From NCBI GenBank assembly GCA_029932715.1, contig JAOZPO010000001.1, forward strand, positions 9,738-21,940: a DNA stretch of 12,203 nucleotides, in the 5' to 3' direction. The DNA comes from Halobacteria archaeon. GTDB lineage: Archaea; Halobacteriota; Syntropharchaeia; Alkanophagales; Methanospirareceae. Every line of letters starts with the position of its first letter. The first letter of the stretch is position 1. Both the position numbers and the translations under genes were made by a program. This document shows positions 1 through 8,521 of the stretch, piece by piece. Under the pieces are notes generated by a model that did no database searches, was not told where the DNA came from, and worked only from the letters and a program-made list of their open reading frames with translations.

Positions 1-1888
1 CGGGTGGCAGAAACCCCATTAGCTTCTCATACCCCCACTCTGCTATTTGCTCCTTCAATTCCTTGTTCACCTTCGCACGCTCGACAAAGAACGATACGAG
101 TTCTTTAGCAAGTTCGTTCTTATCCCGCTCACCACCAGGTTCAAGCACCACGCAAACAGTCAGCTTATCACGTTGCATATCAGGACATACAACCAACCGA
201 TCTCTCTCGATGCCTATACACAAGCCCAACGCAGCTTTAAAGTACTTACGCTTGCCCCGTACCACAAAACTGCCTTTCTTTATGTATTCCCCTGTCGGCG
301 GTGTCTTACTCACCTGCTCACCCGAAACGCAATAGCATTCGCCCTCGTAGAATCCGTATTTCCATAGATTAGAATACGAAGCTGCGAATTGCGCTATTGC
401 TTTTAAATCAGTTTCTGAAACGTTTTTACCTCCTGTCTTCGCTATCACTACCGGTGCACCCTCTGCCTGCGTATGGAAAAATAGGTCTTCAGCGTCCATA
501 TACTTCTTCACAAGTATCTCATTTGTCGTTGCGTCTTTACCACCAAGCACGAGGACCCCTTCTGACGTCTCAAACCATCGGAACCGCTCGTACCACTCCT
601 TCTTCACTCTCTTAATCGCTTCTTTCTTCTTTGGTACCTTTTCTGTCGCTATGTTTAATTCTCGCTCCTTCTCCTGCGCTATCTTCTGTTTCGTATCCTC
701 TATCGCACGTTCCACACCCGCTCTTTTCTTACGCAGCACTTTCGCTCGTTCATAACACGCACCTGCGTTTTTATACAATGATACAGAACTATCAATCGTA
801 AGCGTAATGTCCTCATCAGGCAGCGTCACTTGCACAAACTTCTTTTTATTCTGCATATCATGCAAAATACGCTCTATATCCGCATAATGCCCATAGATTA
901 ATTCCCCTTTTCCTATCCATGATTCCTCTTCCTCTTTGAACTTGCGAAATGCTTCTTCTTGCTCCTTCAACACATGCTCGTACTTACCTATTTGCTCGAC
1001 ACGTACATCCTGCGCATGCTCTTCTAACTCTTCTCCTATCTTCTCAGTAAAAAATTCGTCCACGGCATCGTTGAACGAAGCAAAAAACACCTTTTCACTG
1101 CTTTCATACGTGCTCAATTCAAACGGAAGAACGTCCACACGCTCTTGCTTTTCTATCACTATGTGCGGTCTCAACTGCTCATTTGTTATTATCGGCTCAA
1201 GTATTGCGAATATCGCCCCGTGAATCGCTTTTAGCTCTTGTTCCGTAAGCTCATCCGATTTTTTCGCCTTTACCACTCCTGCTTTTTCACACACTTCTTC
1301 TGCATACAGTCCACCCAGGTTCAAGTTCGTAGCAAGAACCCGTACCACGTCCTTACCCGGAACCGTAGATTTACACAGCGCTATCAACTCCTGCTCGTTC
1401 TGTGTCAGCGGATTTGCTCTTGTCGGTGGTCGTTTATATTTCTCACGGACTTTAATAACCCGAGACGAGAAGCTCTTTCTTCGCAATGGCATCAATATCT
1501 GCCCGGCTTCGTCTATAAGCACAATGTTACCGCGTGGCAGTAATTCCGCTATCAAATTGTACTTACCGTCCCAACGCTCTATCGTTATCGCTACTATTCG
1601 GTCGAAGTCAAGTTGCTGTATTTTATCTATCCTACCGCCACTGAGTCGTTTCCGCAGGTACATAGGGAAGTTAGACGGCATACGTGGCGCATGTCTTTTG
1701 TATCGTGTGATATGGATTCTCTTACCCGCTTCTATAACGAGGTCAATTGCTCCTTTATCCTTCTGACGCAGCTTTAGCCTTATCTCTTCTTTTCCTATCT
1801 GGTACACTTTCTCTACCCGTGCCCCAATAAGCTCTTGTAACTCGACCACGATCGCTGCTATGTCCACACTGCTCAGTGATTCTTTCAT
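1..1888 (-). CDS. NFACT/Rqc2 (RqcH-like) ribosome quality-control protein, 3' end cut by the window edge
   Basis: Reading the minus strand from ATG 1888-1886 gives 629 uninterrupted codons plus one base to the window edge, so the C-terminus is missing. An in-frame TAA lies two codons before the ATG, which fixes the start. The order fits the NFACT family: an N-terminal NFACT-N domain opening with SSVDIAAIVVEL and holding a Asp-Arg pair at residues 96-97 (DFDRIVA), matching the DR motif needed for tRNA handling and tailing in characterised members; a charged, probably coiled-coil middle (about 280-440); and an NFACT-R domain with YMDAEDLFFHTQAEGAPVVI (463-482). Known homologues bind the large ribosomal subunit with peptidyl-tRNA and direct C-terminal tailing of stalled nascent chains; I infer the same role here. 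No Shine-Dalgarno is seen. It follows nrdD after a 110-bp gap and probably has its own promoter. The family call is secure; tailing activity is unproven. Confidence 0.9.
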   Translation of the reverse strand, partial: MKESLSSVDIAAIVVELQELIGARVEKVYQIGKEEIRLKLRQKDKGAIDLVIEAGKRIHITRYKRHAPRMPSNFPMYLRKRLSGGRIDKIQQLDFDRIVAITIERWDGKYNLIAELLPRGNIVLIDEAGQILMPLRRKSFSSRVIKVREKYKRPPTRANPLTQNEQELIALCKSTVPGKDVVRVLATNLNLGGLYAEEVCEKAGVVKAKKSDELTEQELKAIHGAIFAILEPIITNEQLRPHIVIEKQERVDVLPFELSTYESSEKVFFASFNDAVDEFFTEKIGEELEEHAQDVRVEQIGKYEHVLKEQEEAFRKFKEEEESWIGKGELIYGHYADIERILHDMQNKKKFVQVTLPDEDITLTIDSSVSLYKNAGACYERAKVLRKKRAGVERAIEDTKQKIAQEKERELNIATEKVPKKKEAIKRVKKEWYERFRWFETSEGVLVLGGKDATTNEILVKKYMDAEDLFFHTQAEGAPVVIAKTGGKNVSETDLKAIAQFAASYSNLWKYGFYEGECYCVSGEQVSKTPPTGEYIKKGSFVVRGKRKYFKAALGLCIGIERDRLVVCPDMQRDKLTVCVVLEPGGERDKNELAKELVSFFVERAKVNKELKEQIAEWGYEKLMGFLPP

Positions 1889-1917
1889 TTCTTAAAGAGG
1901 AGAAGAGTTAACAAAGG

Positions 1918-1973
1918 AAAAAACTGTATTTGTATAGCCGTCAAGAGCAATGTCACAGAGTTCCATATATACA
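1918..1973 (-). promoter_or_regulatory. Probable promoter region of the NFACT gene, with a T6 run
   Basis: In the 110-bp gap after nrdD, the minus strand reads TGTATATATGGAA (1973-1961), a good archaeal TATA box, predicting a start near 1941 and a leader of about 50 nt. A weaker TATA-like stretch lies at 1937-1926. A run of six T on the minus strand (1923-1918) could instead end nrdD transcription if the weaker box is the one used. Neither reading can be proved from sequence. Confidence 0.4.
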
Positions 1974-1998
1974 GTTATGGACGAGGTGTTTCGCGAAG

Positions 1999-4272
1999 TT
2001 AAAAACCCGCCTTTTTTTTCGCTGCTAACGCCTTCTCATTTTCACCTGCATCAAAGCTAATCAAATCCAACTGCTTATACCCTCCAGTCGCAGTCCCGTA
2101 ATCTGCCTTTGCACCAACAACTTTACCTGGTTTTGCGCTTGAACTCAACGTTAAAGCTCTACTCTGCCCCTTTTCAACGCTTTCTACCGGTTCAACATTA
2201 AATGTCTTCCTCTTCCTGAATTCCTCACGCTTACCCTTATTCCACTGGTTCACCGGTCGTAAATACCCCACCACACGTGAGTATACCTCAGTCTCCGCAC
2301 CGCATTCCGGGCATGTATAAAACTCACCCGCTATATATCCATGAGTAGGGCAGACACTGAACGTAGGCGTAAAGGTAAAATACGGCAAATGATACAGCTC
2401 ACAAATTTTACGTATTAAGTTCTTTATTACTTCCGGGTCTCCGACTTTCTCACCTGCGAATATATGTAATACTGTACCCCCGGTATATTTTATCTGTATT
2501 CTGTCCTGCAAGTCCAGCGCCTCGAAGATGTCATCTGTGTAATTTACCGGTAATTGCGTAGAATTAGTATAAAAAGGCTCGGCTCCTGCCTTATACTCTT
2601 CTTCGTTAGCACAGATGATCTCCGGATTCTTATCTTTGTCTATCCTCGCCAGCCTATAAGAAGTGCCCTCTGCTGGCGTTGCCTCAAGATTATAGTTATT
2701 CCCCGTCTCTTTCTGGAAATCCAATAATTTAGCTCGCATAAAATCCAATACCCTTATTGTAAACTCCCTGGCTTTATCTGATGCAATATTCTCGCCCATC
2801 AGATTCAAGCAGGCTTCATTCATACCCAATAAGCCAATAGTAGAGAAATGATTCTTCCAGTATTCATCAAAACGCTCTTTTACACCTCGTAAATAAAAGC
2901 GAGTATATGGATAAAGATGTTCTGCCGTAAATTTCTCTAAAACATCCCTCTTTATCTCCAGGCTCTCCTTTGCCAGTTCCATCAATCGTTCTAAAGAAGC
3001 GACAAAATCGGATTCGTCTTTTGCTAAAAAGCCAAGTCTCGCCATGTTTATTGTGACTACACCAATAGAGCCGGTTAAAGGATTCGAGCCGAAAAGCCCG
3101 CCGCCTCTTACTTCTAATTCTCTATTATCTATCCGTAACCGACAGCACATGCTTCTGGCATCCTCGGGGTTCATATCAGAATTGATAAAATTACTGAAAT
3201 ACGGTACGCCGTACTTTGCTGTGAGTTCCCATAGACCTTCCAAATTCGACCAGTTAAAGTCCTTAGTGATGTTGTAGGTAGGTATAGGGAACGTGAAGAC
3301 TCTACCTTTTGCATCTCCTTCTGCCATTACTTCTAAAAATGCCTTATTGAATGTCGCCATCTCCTCCTGGAAGTCACTATACGTCTCTGCTTGTACTTTC
3401 CCCCCTATAATTACGCCCTGATCGGCATAGTATTTGGGAACCGTCAAATCTAATGTGATGTTCGTAAACGGGGTCTGGAATCCTACCCTCGTAGGGACAT
3501 TGATGTTAAATAAGAACTCTTGCAATGCCTGCTTCACTTCTTTATAGCTCAAGTCGTCATAGCGTATAAAAGGTGCGAGAAGCGTATCAAAATTTGAGAA
3601 CGCCTGCGCACCCGCTGCCTCACCCTGAAGCGTATAGAAGAAATTCACTACCTGTCCCAAAGCGCTATGTAGATGTTTAGCAGGTTTGCTTTCTATCTTG
3701 CCCTCTGCACCCCTGAATCCCTCTACCAACAGGTCAAACAGGTCCCAGCCCACACAATAAACAGAAAGAAGGTTCAGGTCGTGTATATGGAAATTGCCAT
3801 TTAAATGCGCCTCCCTGACCTCAGGCGGGTAAATTTTAATCAGCCAGTAGATTTTACTTATCTCCGATGATACATAATTGTTTAAACCCTGTAAAGAGAA
3901 CGTCATATTGCTATTTTCATTCACCTGCCAGTCTACCTTATCTAAATATTGGTCTACCAGGTCAACATTCGCCCTCGCTGTGATCTCCCGTATGCCCGCA
4001 TGCTGCTCTCGATAGATGATGTACGCCTTTGCCGTTTTACGATACGGAGAAGATAACAGAATCTCCTCTACTACATCTTGTATCTCCTCCACGGTAGGTA
4101 CATCACGTGGAATCGCCTGTTGTGCTAAATTCAAAACTTTTAACGTTAGTTTCTGCGCTATCTCATGATTGAATTCTCCGGTTGCTGCCCCTGCTTTTGC
4201 AATCGCATTTGTGATCTTCTCCGTTTCGAATTTTACTAATCTCCCATCTCTCTTCTCTATCTTTTTAAACAC
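1999..4272 (-). CDS. nrdD: Anaerobic (class III) ribonucleoside-triphosphate reductase with extended C-terminus
   Basis: This 757-residue glycyl-radical enzyme reduces ribonucleoside triphosphates to deoxy forms for DNA synthesis under anoxia. The start is GTG (4272-4270) after an in-frame TAG three codons upstream and a GGTGGG purine-rich stretch. Domains in order: N-terminal ATP-cone (about 1-95) for allosteric control; catalytic barrel with HIHDLNLLSVYC (162-173) and SMCCRLRID (374-382), whose Cys376/377 include the likely thiyl-radical site by analogy; C-terminal zinc site Cys641, His644, Cys654, Cys657; and the glycyl-radical motif RVVGYLRP with Gly669. Family members usually end soon after this loop, near KRKTF (687-691), but here about 65 more residues follow, rich in Ala, Lys, Gly and Ser. 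The activating radical-SAM enzyme NrdG, needed to form the radical, is not in the window. A promoter directly upstream suggests separate transcription from mcrC. Confidence 0.95.
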   Translation of the reverse strand: MFKKIEKRDGRLVKFETEKITNAIAKAGAATGEFNHEIAQKLTLKVLNLAQQAIPRDVPTVEEIQDVVEEILLSSPYRKTAKAYIIYREQHAGIREITARANVDLVDQYLDKVDWQVNENSNMTFSLQGLNNYVSSEISKIYWLIKIYPPEVREAHLNGNFHIHDLNLLSVYCVGWDLFDLLVEGFRGAEGKIESKPAKHLHSALGQVVNFFYTLQGEAAGAQAFSNFDTLLAPFIRYDDLSYKEVKQALQEFLFNINVPTRVGFQTPFTNITLDLTVPKYYADQGVIIGGKVQAETYSDFQEEMATFNKAFLEVMAEGDAKGRVFTFPIPTYNITKDFNWSNLEGLWELTAKYGVPYFSNFINSDMNPEDARSMCCRLRIDNRELEVRGGGLFGSNPLTGSIGVVTINMARLGFLAKDESDFVASLERLMELAKESLEIKRDVLEKFTAEHLYPYTRFYLRGVKERFDEYWKNHFSTIGLLGMNEACLNLMGENIASDKAREFTIRVLDFMRAKLLDFQKETGNNYNLEATPAEGTSYRLARIDKDKNPEIICANEEEYKAGAEPFYTNSTQLPVNYTDDIFEALDLQDRIQIKYTGGTVLHIFAGEKVGDPEVIKNLIRKICELYHLPYFTFTPTFSVCPTHGYIAGEFYTCPECGAETEVYSRVVGYLRPVNQWNKGKREEFRKRKTFNVEPVESVEKGQSRALTLSSSAKPGKVVGAKADYGTATGGYKQLDLISFDAGENEKALAAKKKAGF

Positions 4273-4276
4273 AATT

Positions 4277-4328
4277 CCCTACCCACCTATACTTACACAA
4301 AACAATGATACTATAACTTTTATATTCG
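4277..4328 (-). promoter_or_regulatory. nrdD promoter and leader
   Basis: The minus strand reads CGAATATAAAAGTT at 4328-4315, a strong archaeal TATA box (core ATATAAAAG, 4325-4317). The usual spacing puts transcription start near 4296, giving a leader of about 24 nt that contains GGTGGGTAGGG (4287-4277), a plausible ribosome-binding stretch before the GTG start. The remaining gap up to mcrC (4329-4430) holds no gene. Confidence 0.55.
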
Positions 4329-4415
4329 CTTCTGGATATAGGCAGAAAATCGCTGCTAAAAGGGAGCACTATGGGGTATCCCTCCAGGCAATTTCACTAC
4401 ACAGAGAGACCGTCC

Positions 4416-4420
4416 AAAAA
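4416..4420 (-). terminator. Possible T-tract terminator after mcrC
   Basis: Eleven bases after the mcrC stop codon the minus strand has a run of five T (CCCTTTTTGG). Archaeal RNA polymerase can terminate on such tracts, but five T is weak, and the main support is that a separate nrdD promoter follows. Confidence 0.3.
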
Positions 4421-4430
4421 GGGCATACAC

Positions 4431-5051
4431 TCACATGTCCGTAAACTTGCCTTCTTCTATTTCCCTGAGGGCTTTCTTCACTTTACTCACGATTTCATCA
4501 AGCTTCTGCTGTGGAACACTCTCACGCCGCACAATGCCGGTTACGAGATCCACAAGTACACCCTGCGTCTCTCCTTTTTTATTCCTCGTGCTCACTCCAA
4601 TTGCCTCAAAATCCTCAAGCACAACGGGACATTGACAGAGAACAATTGACGGTATTTTCACCTTCCTCAACACAAATCTGACTTTGTATATGAAATGTTC
4701 CCTTACGTTTCCATGATGTTCTATGAGAAGCTTATGTCTCCCAATTGTTTCTACTTCGCTGGGCAACAATCCGAAAGCTACTCCATGTCCACCTCCGGAA
4801 GGGGCATCAACCGGTGTGCCATCTCCTGCATTCAGTATTATTTCGCCTATGTTTACGCCTTTGTCCCTTAATTCCGTGGTCACCTCACATACTGGTTTCG
4901 GTACATGCCGGGGACCTGGAGACATTGCAGCCGCAATTACATCGTTCCGCCATGCTTTTGCAAATGTACCCCTCTGTGCAATCCCGCCTCCTAATCCCAG
5001 TGCTTGCCCTTTTCTGCATGCTACCAACTGCGTATCTCTACCAACTGCCAT
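4431..5051 (-). CDS. mcrC: Methyl-coenzyme M reductase operon protein C (MCR activation component)
   Basis: This 206-residue protein matches McrC across its length (members are around 200 residues). Diagnostic stretches are LGLGGGIAQRGTF (18-30), AMSPGPRHVPKPVCE (42-56), LNAGDGTPVDAPSGGG (73-88), the LCQCPVVLEDFEAIGV segment (138-153) and a C-terminal PQQKLDEIVSKVKKAL (180-195). McrC is known from purified MCR activation fractions, where it works with AtwA and methanogenesis marker proteins to deliver electrons that reduce F430 nickel in MCR; it is cytoplasmic. The start ATG 5051-5049 is preceded by AGGATG. It is the last gene of the atwA2-atwA1-mcrC set, 33 bp behind atwA1. It lies apart from any mcrBGA genes in this window, as expected in lineages whose mcr operon lacks the C gene. 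Confidence 0.93.
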   Translation of the reverse strand: MAVGRDTQLVACRKGQALGLGGGIAQRGTFAKAWRNDVIAAAMSPGPRHVPKPVCEVTTELRDKGVNIGEIILNAGDGTPVDAPSGGGHGVAFGLLPSEVETIGRHKLLIEHHGNVREHFIYKVRFVLRKVKIPSIVLCQCPVVLEDFEAIGVSTRNKKGETQGVLVDLVTGIVRRESVPQQKLDEIVSKVKKALREIEEGKFTDM

Positions 5052-5084
5052 TGTACTTCATCCTATATTTTGCTCCTTATCACT

Positions 5085-6683
5085 TTAAGCAGCTCTTAAA
5101 TCCTCTAATTTCGTTATTTTGCCGTTCTGCATGTGTGCTACTCTATCACAGACCATATCAACAAAATCGGTATCATGGGAGACGATCAAGAATGTAATGC
5201 CCAAATTCTCCCGTGCTACTCGTATAGAATCCGCAACATATCTCTTCGTTATCGGGTCCATTGTACCGGTTGGCTCATCAAGTATGGCTATTGCCGGCTC
5301 CTTCATCAACACCTGAGCGATAACTATCCTCTGCCTTTCACCTGCACTTAGTTGCGTATGCTCTTTAGGAAGGATCTCCTCTGCTTCCTCTTCGCTAAAC
5401 CCTACTCCTTCTAATATAAACTTTACTTTTATCCGTGCAAGCTCTTCAGGTACCTTCACGCCTATGCAACTTGTAAGATTCTCTAACACCGTCTTCTCGG
5501 GATACAGGGAATATTCCTGATGTAACATAGCCACGTGTGTCGCCGCTTGCTCGCCCACTCCGGGGGTAGTCGCACTCCATGCAATCCACACACCTGTTTC
5601 CGCTACCCGTGACACATCAATCCATTTTTCGCCTGCTCTTATCTTAACCGAACCACCGGTCACAGGATCTATTTGTGTTATAATCCGTGCTAAGCTCGTT
5701 TTACCCGAGCCACTTACTCCTAATAGCCCAAATATCTCGTTCTCATTTATTGTTAGCGAGACATCATCCACTGCCTTCACCATCCCGCGCCATACAGAGT
5801 AGTAGTATTTCTTACAATGCTCTATGCTTATCTTTGGCTCCCCTATTTTCTTATACTCTTCACGCTCCAGGGTCCCAACTTGCTTCTCAAATTCTTCTAC
5901 TACCTCTTTTGAATCTCCATATTTCACCATCTCTCCATGGTCAAGCCATAATGTCTTTTCTGTTAGTTCGTCAATCACGTAAGGCCAGTGAGAAGTAACA
6001 ACCATAGCCATTCCTTCCTTTGTGCTGTCTATAAGCGCTTTGTGCACGAGCTTTGCCGTCTCATAATCTAACGTACCCGTAGGCTCGTCAGCTAACAACA
6101 ACATAGGGTCTAAAGCAAGTTGTCTCGCGAGCACTACCCTCTGTTTCTCGCCACCGCTAAGGTCACTCGCTGGGAATGTAATTCGATGTATCATTTTCAC
6201 TGCCTTCAGCAGATCATAAGCTCTCCTAAATCTCTTATCCTTTGGATATTTTCTGCTTTCCAATGCCTGTAATACGTTATACATAACTGTATCATCACCG
6301 TATAGCCCAAAAGTACGCTGTAGCATGATAGCGACACTTTTTCTCACTTTCTTCCTCGCTTCGTTATCCTGCCAGTAATTTATCTCCTTCAATTCCAGCT
6401 CTGTTCCACACTTGATACACGCTTCTCCTGCTTTACTCGGCATCCCGACCCATCCACATGATGGGCACATTGCCACTCTGAAGATTATCTCTCCAGAGGT
6501 AGGAGCGTATTCCTCTGTACCCCTTAGCATGTGAAGTAAAGCGGATTTACCCGATCCGCTCTTCCCGAGCAGCCCTAACGACTTTCCTTCTTCTACATTC
6601 ACACTTACGTTCTTCAGAACCTCTTTGCCATCGAATTCCTTGCATATATCACGGATTTCCAAGAATGGCTCCTTTTCACCCAT
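5085..6683 (-). CDS. atwA: Methyl-coenzyme M reductase system component A2, copy 1 (twin ABC ATPase)
   Basis: This 532-residue soluble ABC protein has two ATPase domains and no membrane segments. Domain 1: Walker A GKSGSGKS (40-47), signature LSGGE (175-179), Walker B ending Asp199-Glu200, switch His232. A zinc-ribbon insertion sits between Walker A and the signature (Cys73-x2-Cys76 and Cys89-x2-Cys92), a hallmark of component A2. Domain 2: Walker A GVSGSGKT (322-329), signature LSAGE (445-449), Walker B AIAILDE (464-470), switch His503. All catalytic residues are intact, so both sites should hydrolyse ATP. A2 couples ATP hydrolysis to reductive activation of MCR-bound F430. The ATG at 6683 has GGGAG and AAAGGA stretches just upstream. 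It lies 52 bp after its paralogue and 33 bp before mcrC, probably on one transcript. Domain 2 differs from copy 2 between Walker A and the LHQEYSL motif. Confidence 0.95.
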   Translation of the reverse strand: MGEKEPFLEIRDICKEFDGKEVLKNVSVNVEEGKSLGLLGKSGSGKSALLHMLRGTEEYAPTSGEIIFRVAMCPSCGWVGMPSKAGEACIKCGTELELKEINYWQDNEARKKVRKSVAIMLQRTFGLYGDDTVMYNVLQALESRKYPKDKRFRRAYDLLKAVKMIHRITFPASDLSGGEKQRVVLARQLALDPMLLLADEPTGTLDYETAKLVHKALIDSTKEGMAMVVTSHWPYVIDELTEKTLWLDHGEMVKYGDSKEVVEEFEKQVGTLEREEYKKIGEPKISIEHCKKYYYSVWRGMVKAVDDVSLTINENEIFGLLGVSGSGKTSLARIITQIDPVTGGSVKIRAGEKWIDVSRVAETGVWIAWSATTPGVGEQAATHVAMLHQEYSLYPEKTVLENLTSCIGVKVPEELARIKVKFILEGVGFSEEEAEEILPKEHTQLSAGERQRIVIAQVLMKEPAIAILDEPTGTMDPITKRYVADSIRVARENLGITFLIVSHDTDFVDMVCDRVAHMQNGKITKLEDLRAA

Positions 6684-6735
6684 TTTTCCTTTCTCCCTTT
6701 TTCATATCAATATCAATGAGCAATGATCTATCGAT

Positions 6736-8337
6736 TTATTGCTCCCTCAAATCCTCTATCTCCGTTACTTTTCCCATATCCATCTTCGCTATCCTATCAC
6801 ATACCTTCTCAGCGAATTCAAGATCATGCGTAACAATCACGAAAGTAATGCCCAAATTCTCTCTCGCACGTATTATCGTCTCTCCAACATATTTCTTCGT
6901 TACCGGGTCCATTGTACCCGTTGGTTCATCAAGAACTGCAATATTAGGCTCTTTCATTAATAACTGCGCAATCAATATCCGCTGTTTCTCACCTACGCTT
7001 AGCTCCTGATGCGATTTTGGTAGTATCTCCGCTATTTCGTCATCAGCGAAGCCCACACCGTTAAGTACGAACTTTACCTTCATCTTTGCCAGGTCTTCTG
7101 ACATATTTAGACCTATACCGTGCGTGAGGTTATCCCAAACTGAGAGTTTTGGTATCAACGAGTATTCTTGATGTAACGTACCCACAAAATAATCTTTCCA
7201 CTCGGTCGTGCCACCTTGAATTACGCCATCCTTTACGAAAGTGCCAGAATCTTCCTTTGACGCCTCATACCACCTATCGCCGACTCTTACCCACACCGTA
7301 CCACCGGAACCAGCATCTAAATGACTTACAATCCGCATTAAACTCGTCTTTCCCGCACCGCTATGCCCCACGACCCCAAATATCTCGTGTTCATTTATAT
7401 CAAACGAAACATCATCCACTGCCTTTACCACTCCTCGCGATGCAGAGAGATAATACTTCTTAAGTCTTTCTATCCTTATCACCGGATCACCGAATTTTTT
7501 ATACTCCTCTCGCTCTATTTCCCCTACTTCCTTCTCAAAATCCGAGACCACCTTCTCCGTATCGCCATATTCAACTATTTCACCCTTATCGAACCATACC
7601 GCTTCTTCTGTCAGGTCTCTAATCACATAGGGCCAGTGAGAAGTAACGAGGAACGTTGTTCCTCCCCGTGTCGTATCTACCAGTGCACGATGTACCACCT
7701 TTGCCGTCACGTGGTCTAACGTACCAGTGGGCTCATCGGCTAAAAGTAGAATTGGTGCCAGTGCCAACTGCCTCGCAAGCACCATTCTCTGCTTCTCGCC
7801 ACCACTGAGGTCCCTCGTGTCCGGCATATTTACACGGTGTAGCATCTTTACCGATTCCAGAATCTCATATACCTTCTTCATCCTTTTACTTTTTGGGTAT
7901 TTTGAACGTTCCAACGCCTCTAAAATGTTCCAGATGACACTCTCATCACTGTATAGGGCGAAACTACGCTGTAGCATAATAGCAATTGCACTCTTTAATG
8001 TCCGCTTCATATCCATATCTTGCCAGAAATTTACCTCCTTAAACTCAAATTCCGTACCACACTTAGGACACTTCTCTCCTACCCTGCTTGGTCCTTCTAT
8101 CCATGTACATGTGGGGCAATACGCCAGCCGGAATATGACTTCGCCGCTATCCGGTGCATACTCGTCCGTACCCCGGAGCATACGAAGTAATACTGATTTT
8201 CCAGCTCCGCTCTTTCCTAATAGCCCTAAGGGCTCCAGCTCTTTTATATCCAGACTCACGTTCTTCAATACCACTTTATCCTCGAATTTCTTGCTCACGT
8301 TCCGAACTTCTATAAACGTCTCCTTCTCTCCGTCCAT
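6736..8337 (-). CDS. atwA: Methyl-coenzyme M reductase system component A2, copy 2 (twin ABC ATPase)
   Basis: This 533-residue paralogue of the next gene has the same architecture. Domain 1: Walker A GKSGAGKS (41-48), zinc-ribbon cysteines 74, 77, 90 and 93, signature LSGGE (177-181), Walker B ending Asp201-Glu202. Domain 2: Walker A GHSGAGKT (324-331), signature LSVGE (446-450), Walker B NIAVLDE, switch His504. No catalytic residue is missing, so it is not a decayed copy. It leads the probable operon; the ATG at 8337 follows AAGGGG closely. The role is ATP-dependent activation of MCR, as for any A2. Two copies in tandem imply either dosage or division of labour, for example different MCR forms or partners; the sequence alone cannot separate these. 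The nearly equal length and colinearity point to an old duplication with later divergence. Confidence 0.95.
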   Translation of the reverse strand: MDGEKETFIEVRNVSKKFEDKVVLKNVSLDIKELEPLGLLGKSGAGKSVLLRMLRGTDEYAPDSGEVIFRLAYCPTCTWIEGPSRVGEKCPKCGTEFEFKEVNFWQDMDMKRTLKSAIAIMLQRSFALYSDESVIWNILEALERSKYPKSKRMKKVYEILESVKMLHRVNMPDTRDLSGGEKQRMVLARQLALAPILLLADEPTGTLDHVTAKVVHRALVDTTRGGTTFLVTSHWPYVIRDLTEEAVWFDKGEIVEYGDTEKVVSDFEKEVGEIEREEYKKFGDPVIRIERLKKYYLSASRGVVKAVDDVSFDINEHEIFGVVGHSGAGKTSLMRIVSHLDAGSGGTVWVRVGDRWYEASKEDSGTFVKDGVIQGGTTEWKDYFVGTLHQEYSLIPKLSVWDNLTHGIGLNMSEDLAKMKVKFVLNGVGFADDEIAEILPKSHQELSVGEKQRILIAQLLMKEPNIAVLDEPTGTMDPVTKKYVGETIIRARENLGITFVIVTHDLEFAEKVCDRIAKMDMGKVTEIEDLREQ

Positions 8338-8361
8338 TTCCCCTTACCTCTGTCTACCTTC

Positions 8362-8449
8362 TGTATATATATGTTTACCTTTGAAAGTAATAAGGGACTT
8401 GTTCCCGATATTCATAACGCATAAAGATGCAACTTTCATATATATTTAG
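8362..8449 (-). promoter_or_regulatory. Candidate promoter region for the atwA2-atwA1-mcrC operon
   Basis: Two TATA-like stretches face the operon on the minus strand: CATATATATACA at 8373-8362 and AAATATATATG near 8448-8438. The nearer box would start RNA at about 8341, almost leaderless and cutting off the AAGGGG ribosome-binding stretch; the farther box would give a leader of about 80 nt that keeps it. The farther box is therefore slightly preferred. Confidence 0.4.
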
Positions 8450-8450
8450 G

Positions 8451-8489
8451 TTAAGCATCATTTCTCCAATATATGTTTAAACATCATTT
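8451..8489. repeat. Direct repeat TTAARCATCATTT, two copies 26 bp apart
   Basis: TTAAGCATCATTT (8451-8463) and TTAAACATCATTT (8477-8489) differ at one of 13 positions and are each preceded by an ATATAT stretch. They lie just upstream of the farther atwA2 TATA candidate and downstream of the U32 operon, a place where an operator pair could sit. In AT-rich DNA chance remains possible. Confidence 0.4.
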
Positions 8490-8497
8490 GTTCAGTT

Positions 8498-8503
8498 AAA
8501 AAA
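8498..8503 (-). terminator. T6 tract terminator of the U32 operon
   Basis: About 18 bases after the stop codon of the 122-residue gene the minus strand reads AAAAGTTTTTTAACTG. A run of six T with no strong hairpin fits intrinsic archaeal termination and would insulate this operon from the atwA operon. Confidence 0.45.
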
Positions 8504-8521
8504 CTTTTCTATTTTTCTCTC

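Noticed and set aside
1..1888. The left region as a gene-free or broken stretch, since only short plus-strand frames appear there
   Set aside because: The minus strand is open for 629 codons with family motifs throughout; it merely lacks a stop inside the window.
1990..1997. Palindrome TTCGCGAA after nrdD as a terminator or operator
   Set aside because: Eight bases with no loop or T-tract is too short to support either call.
5085..8337. The twin ABC genes as a membrane transporter (oligopeptide-type ATPases)
   Set aside because: The zinc-ribbon insertion, full-length colinearity with component A2, lack of permease genes and adjacency to mcrC favour MCR activation.
7727..8449. A 240-codon plus-strand open frame
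   Set aside because: It lies almost wholly antisense to atwA2, has a Ser/Ile/Phe-rich composition typical of antisense frames, and ends in AT-rich intergenic DNA.
8438..8493. CRISPR or tandem-repeat array
   Set aside because: Only two imperfect copies exist, the unit is short, and no cas gene is present.
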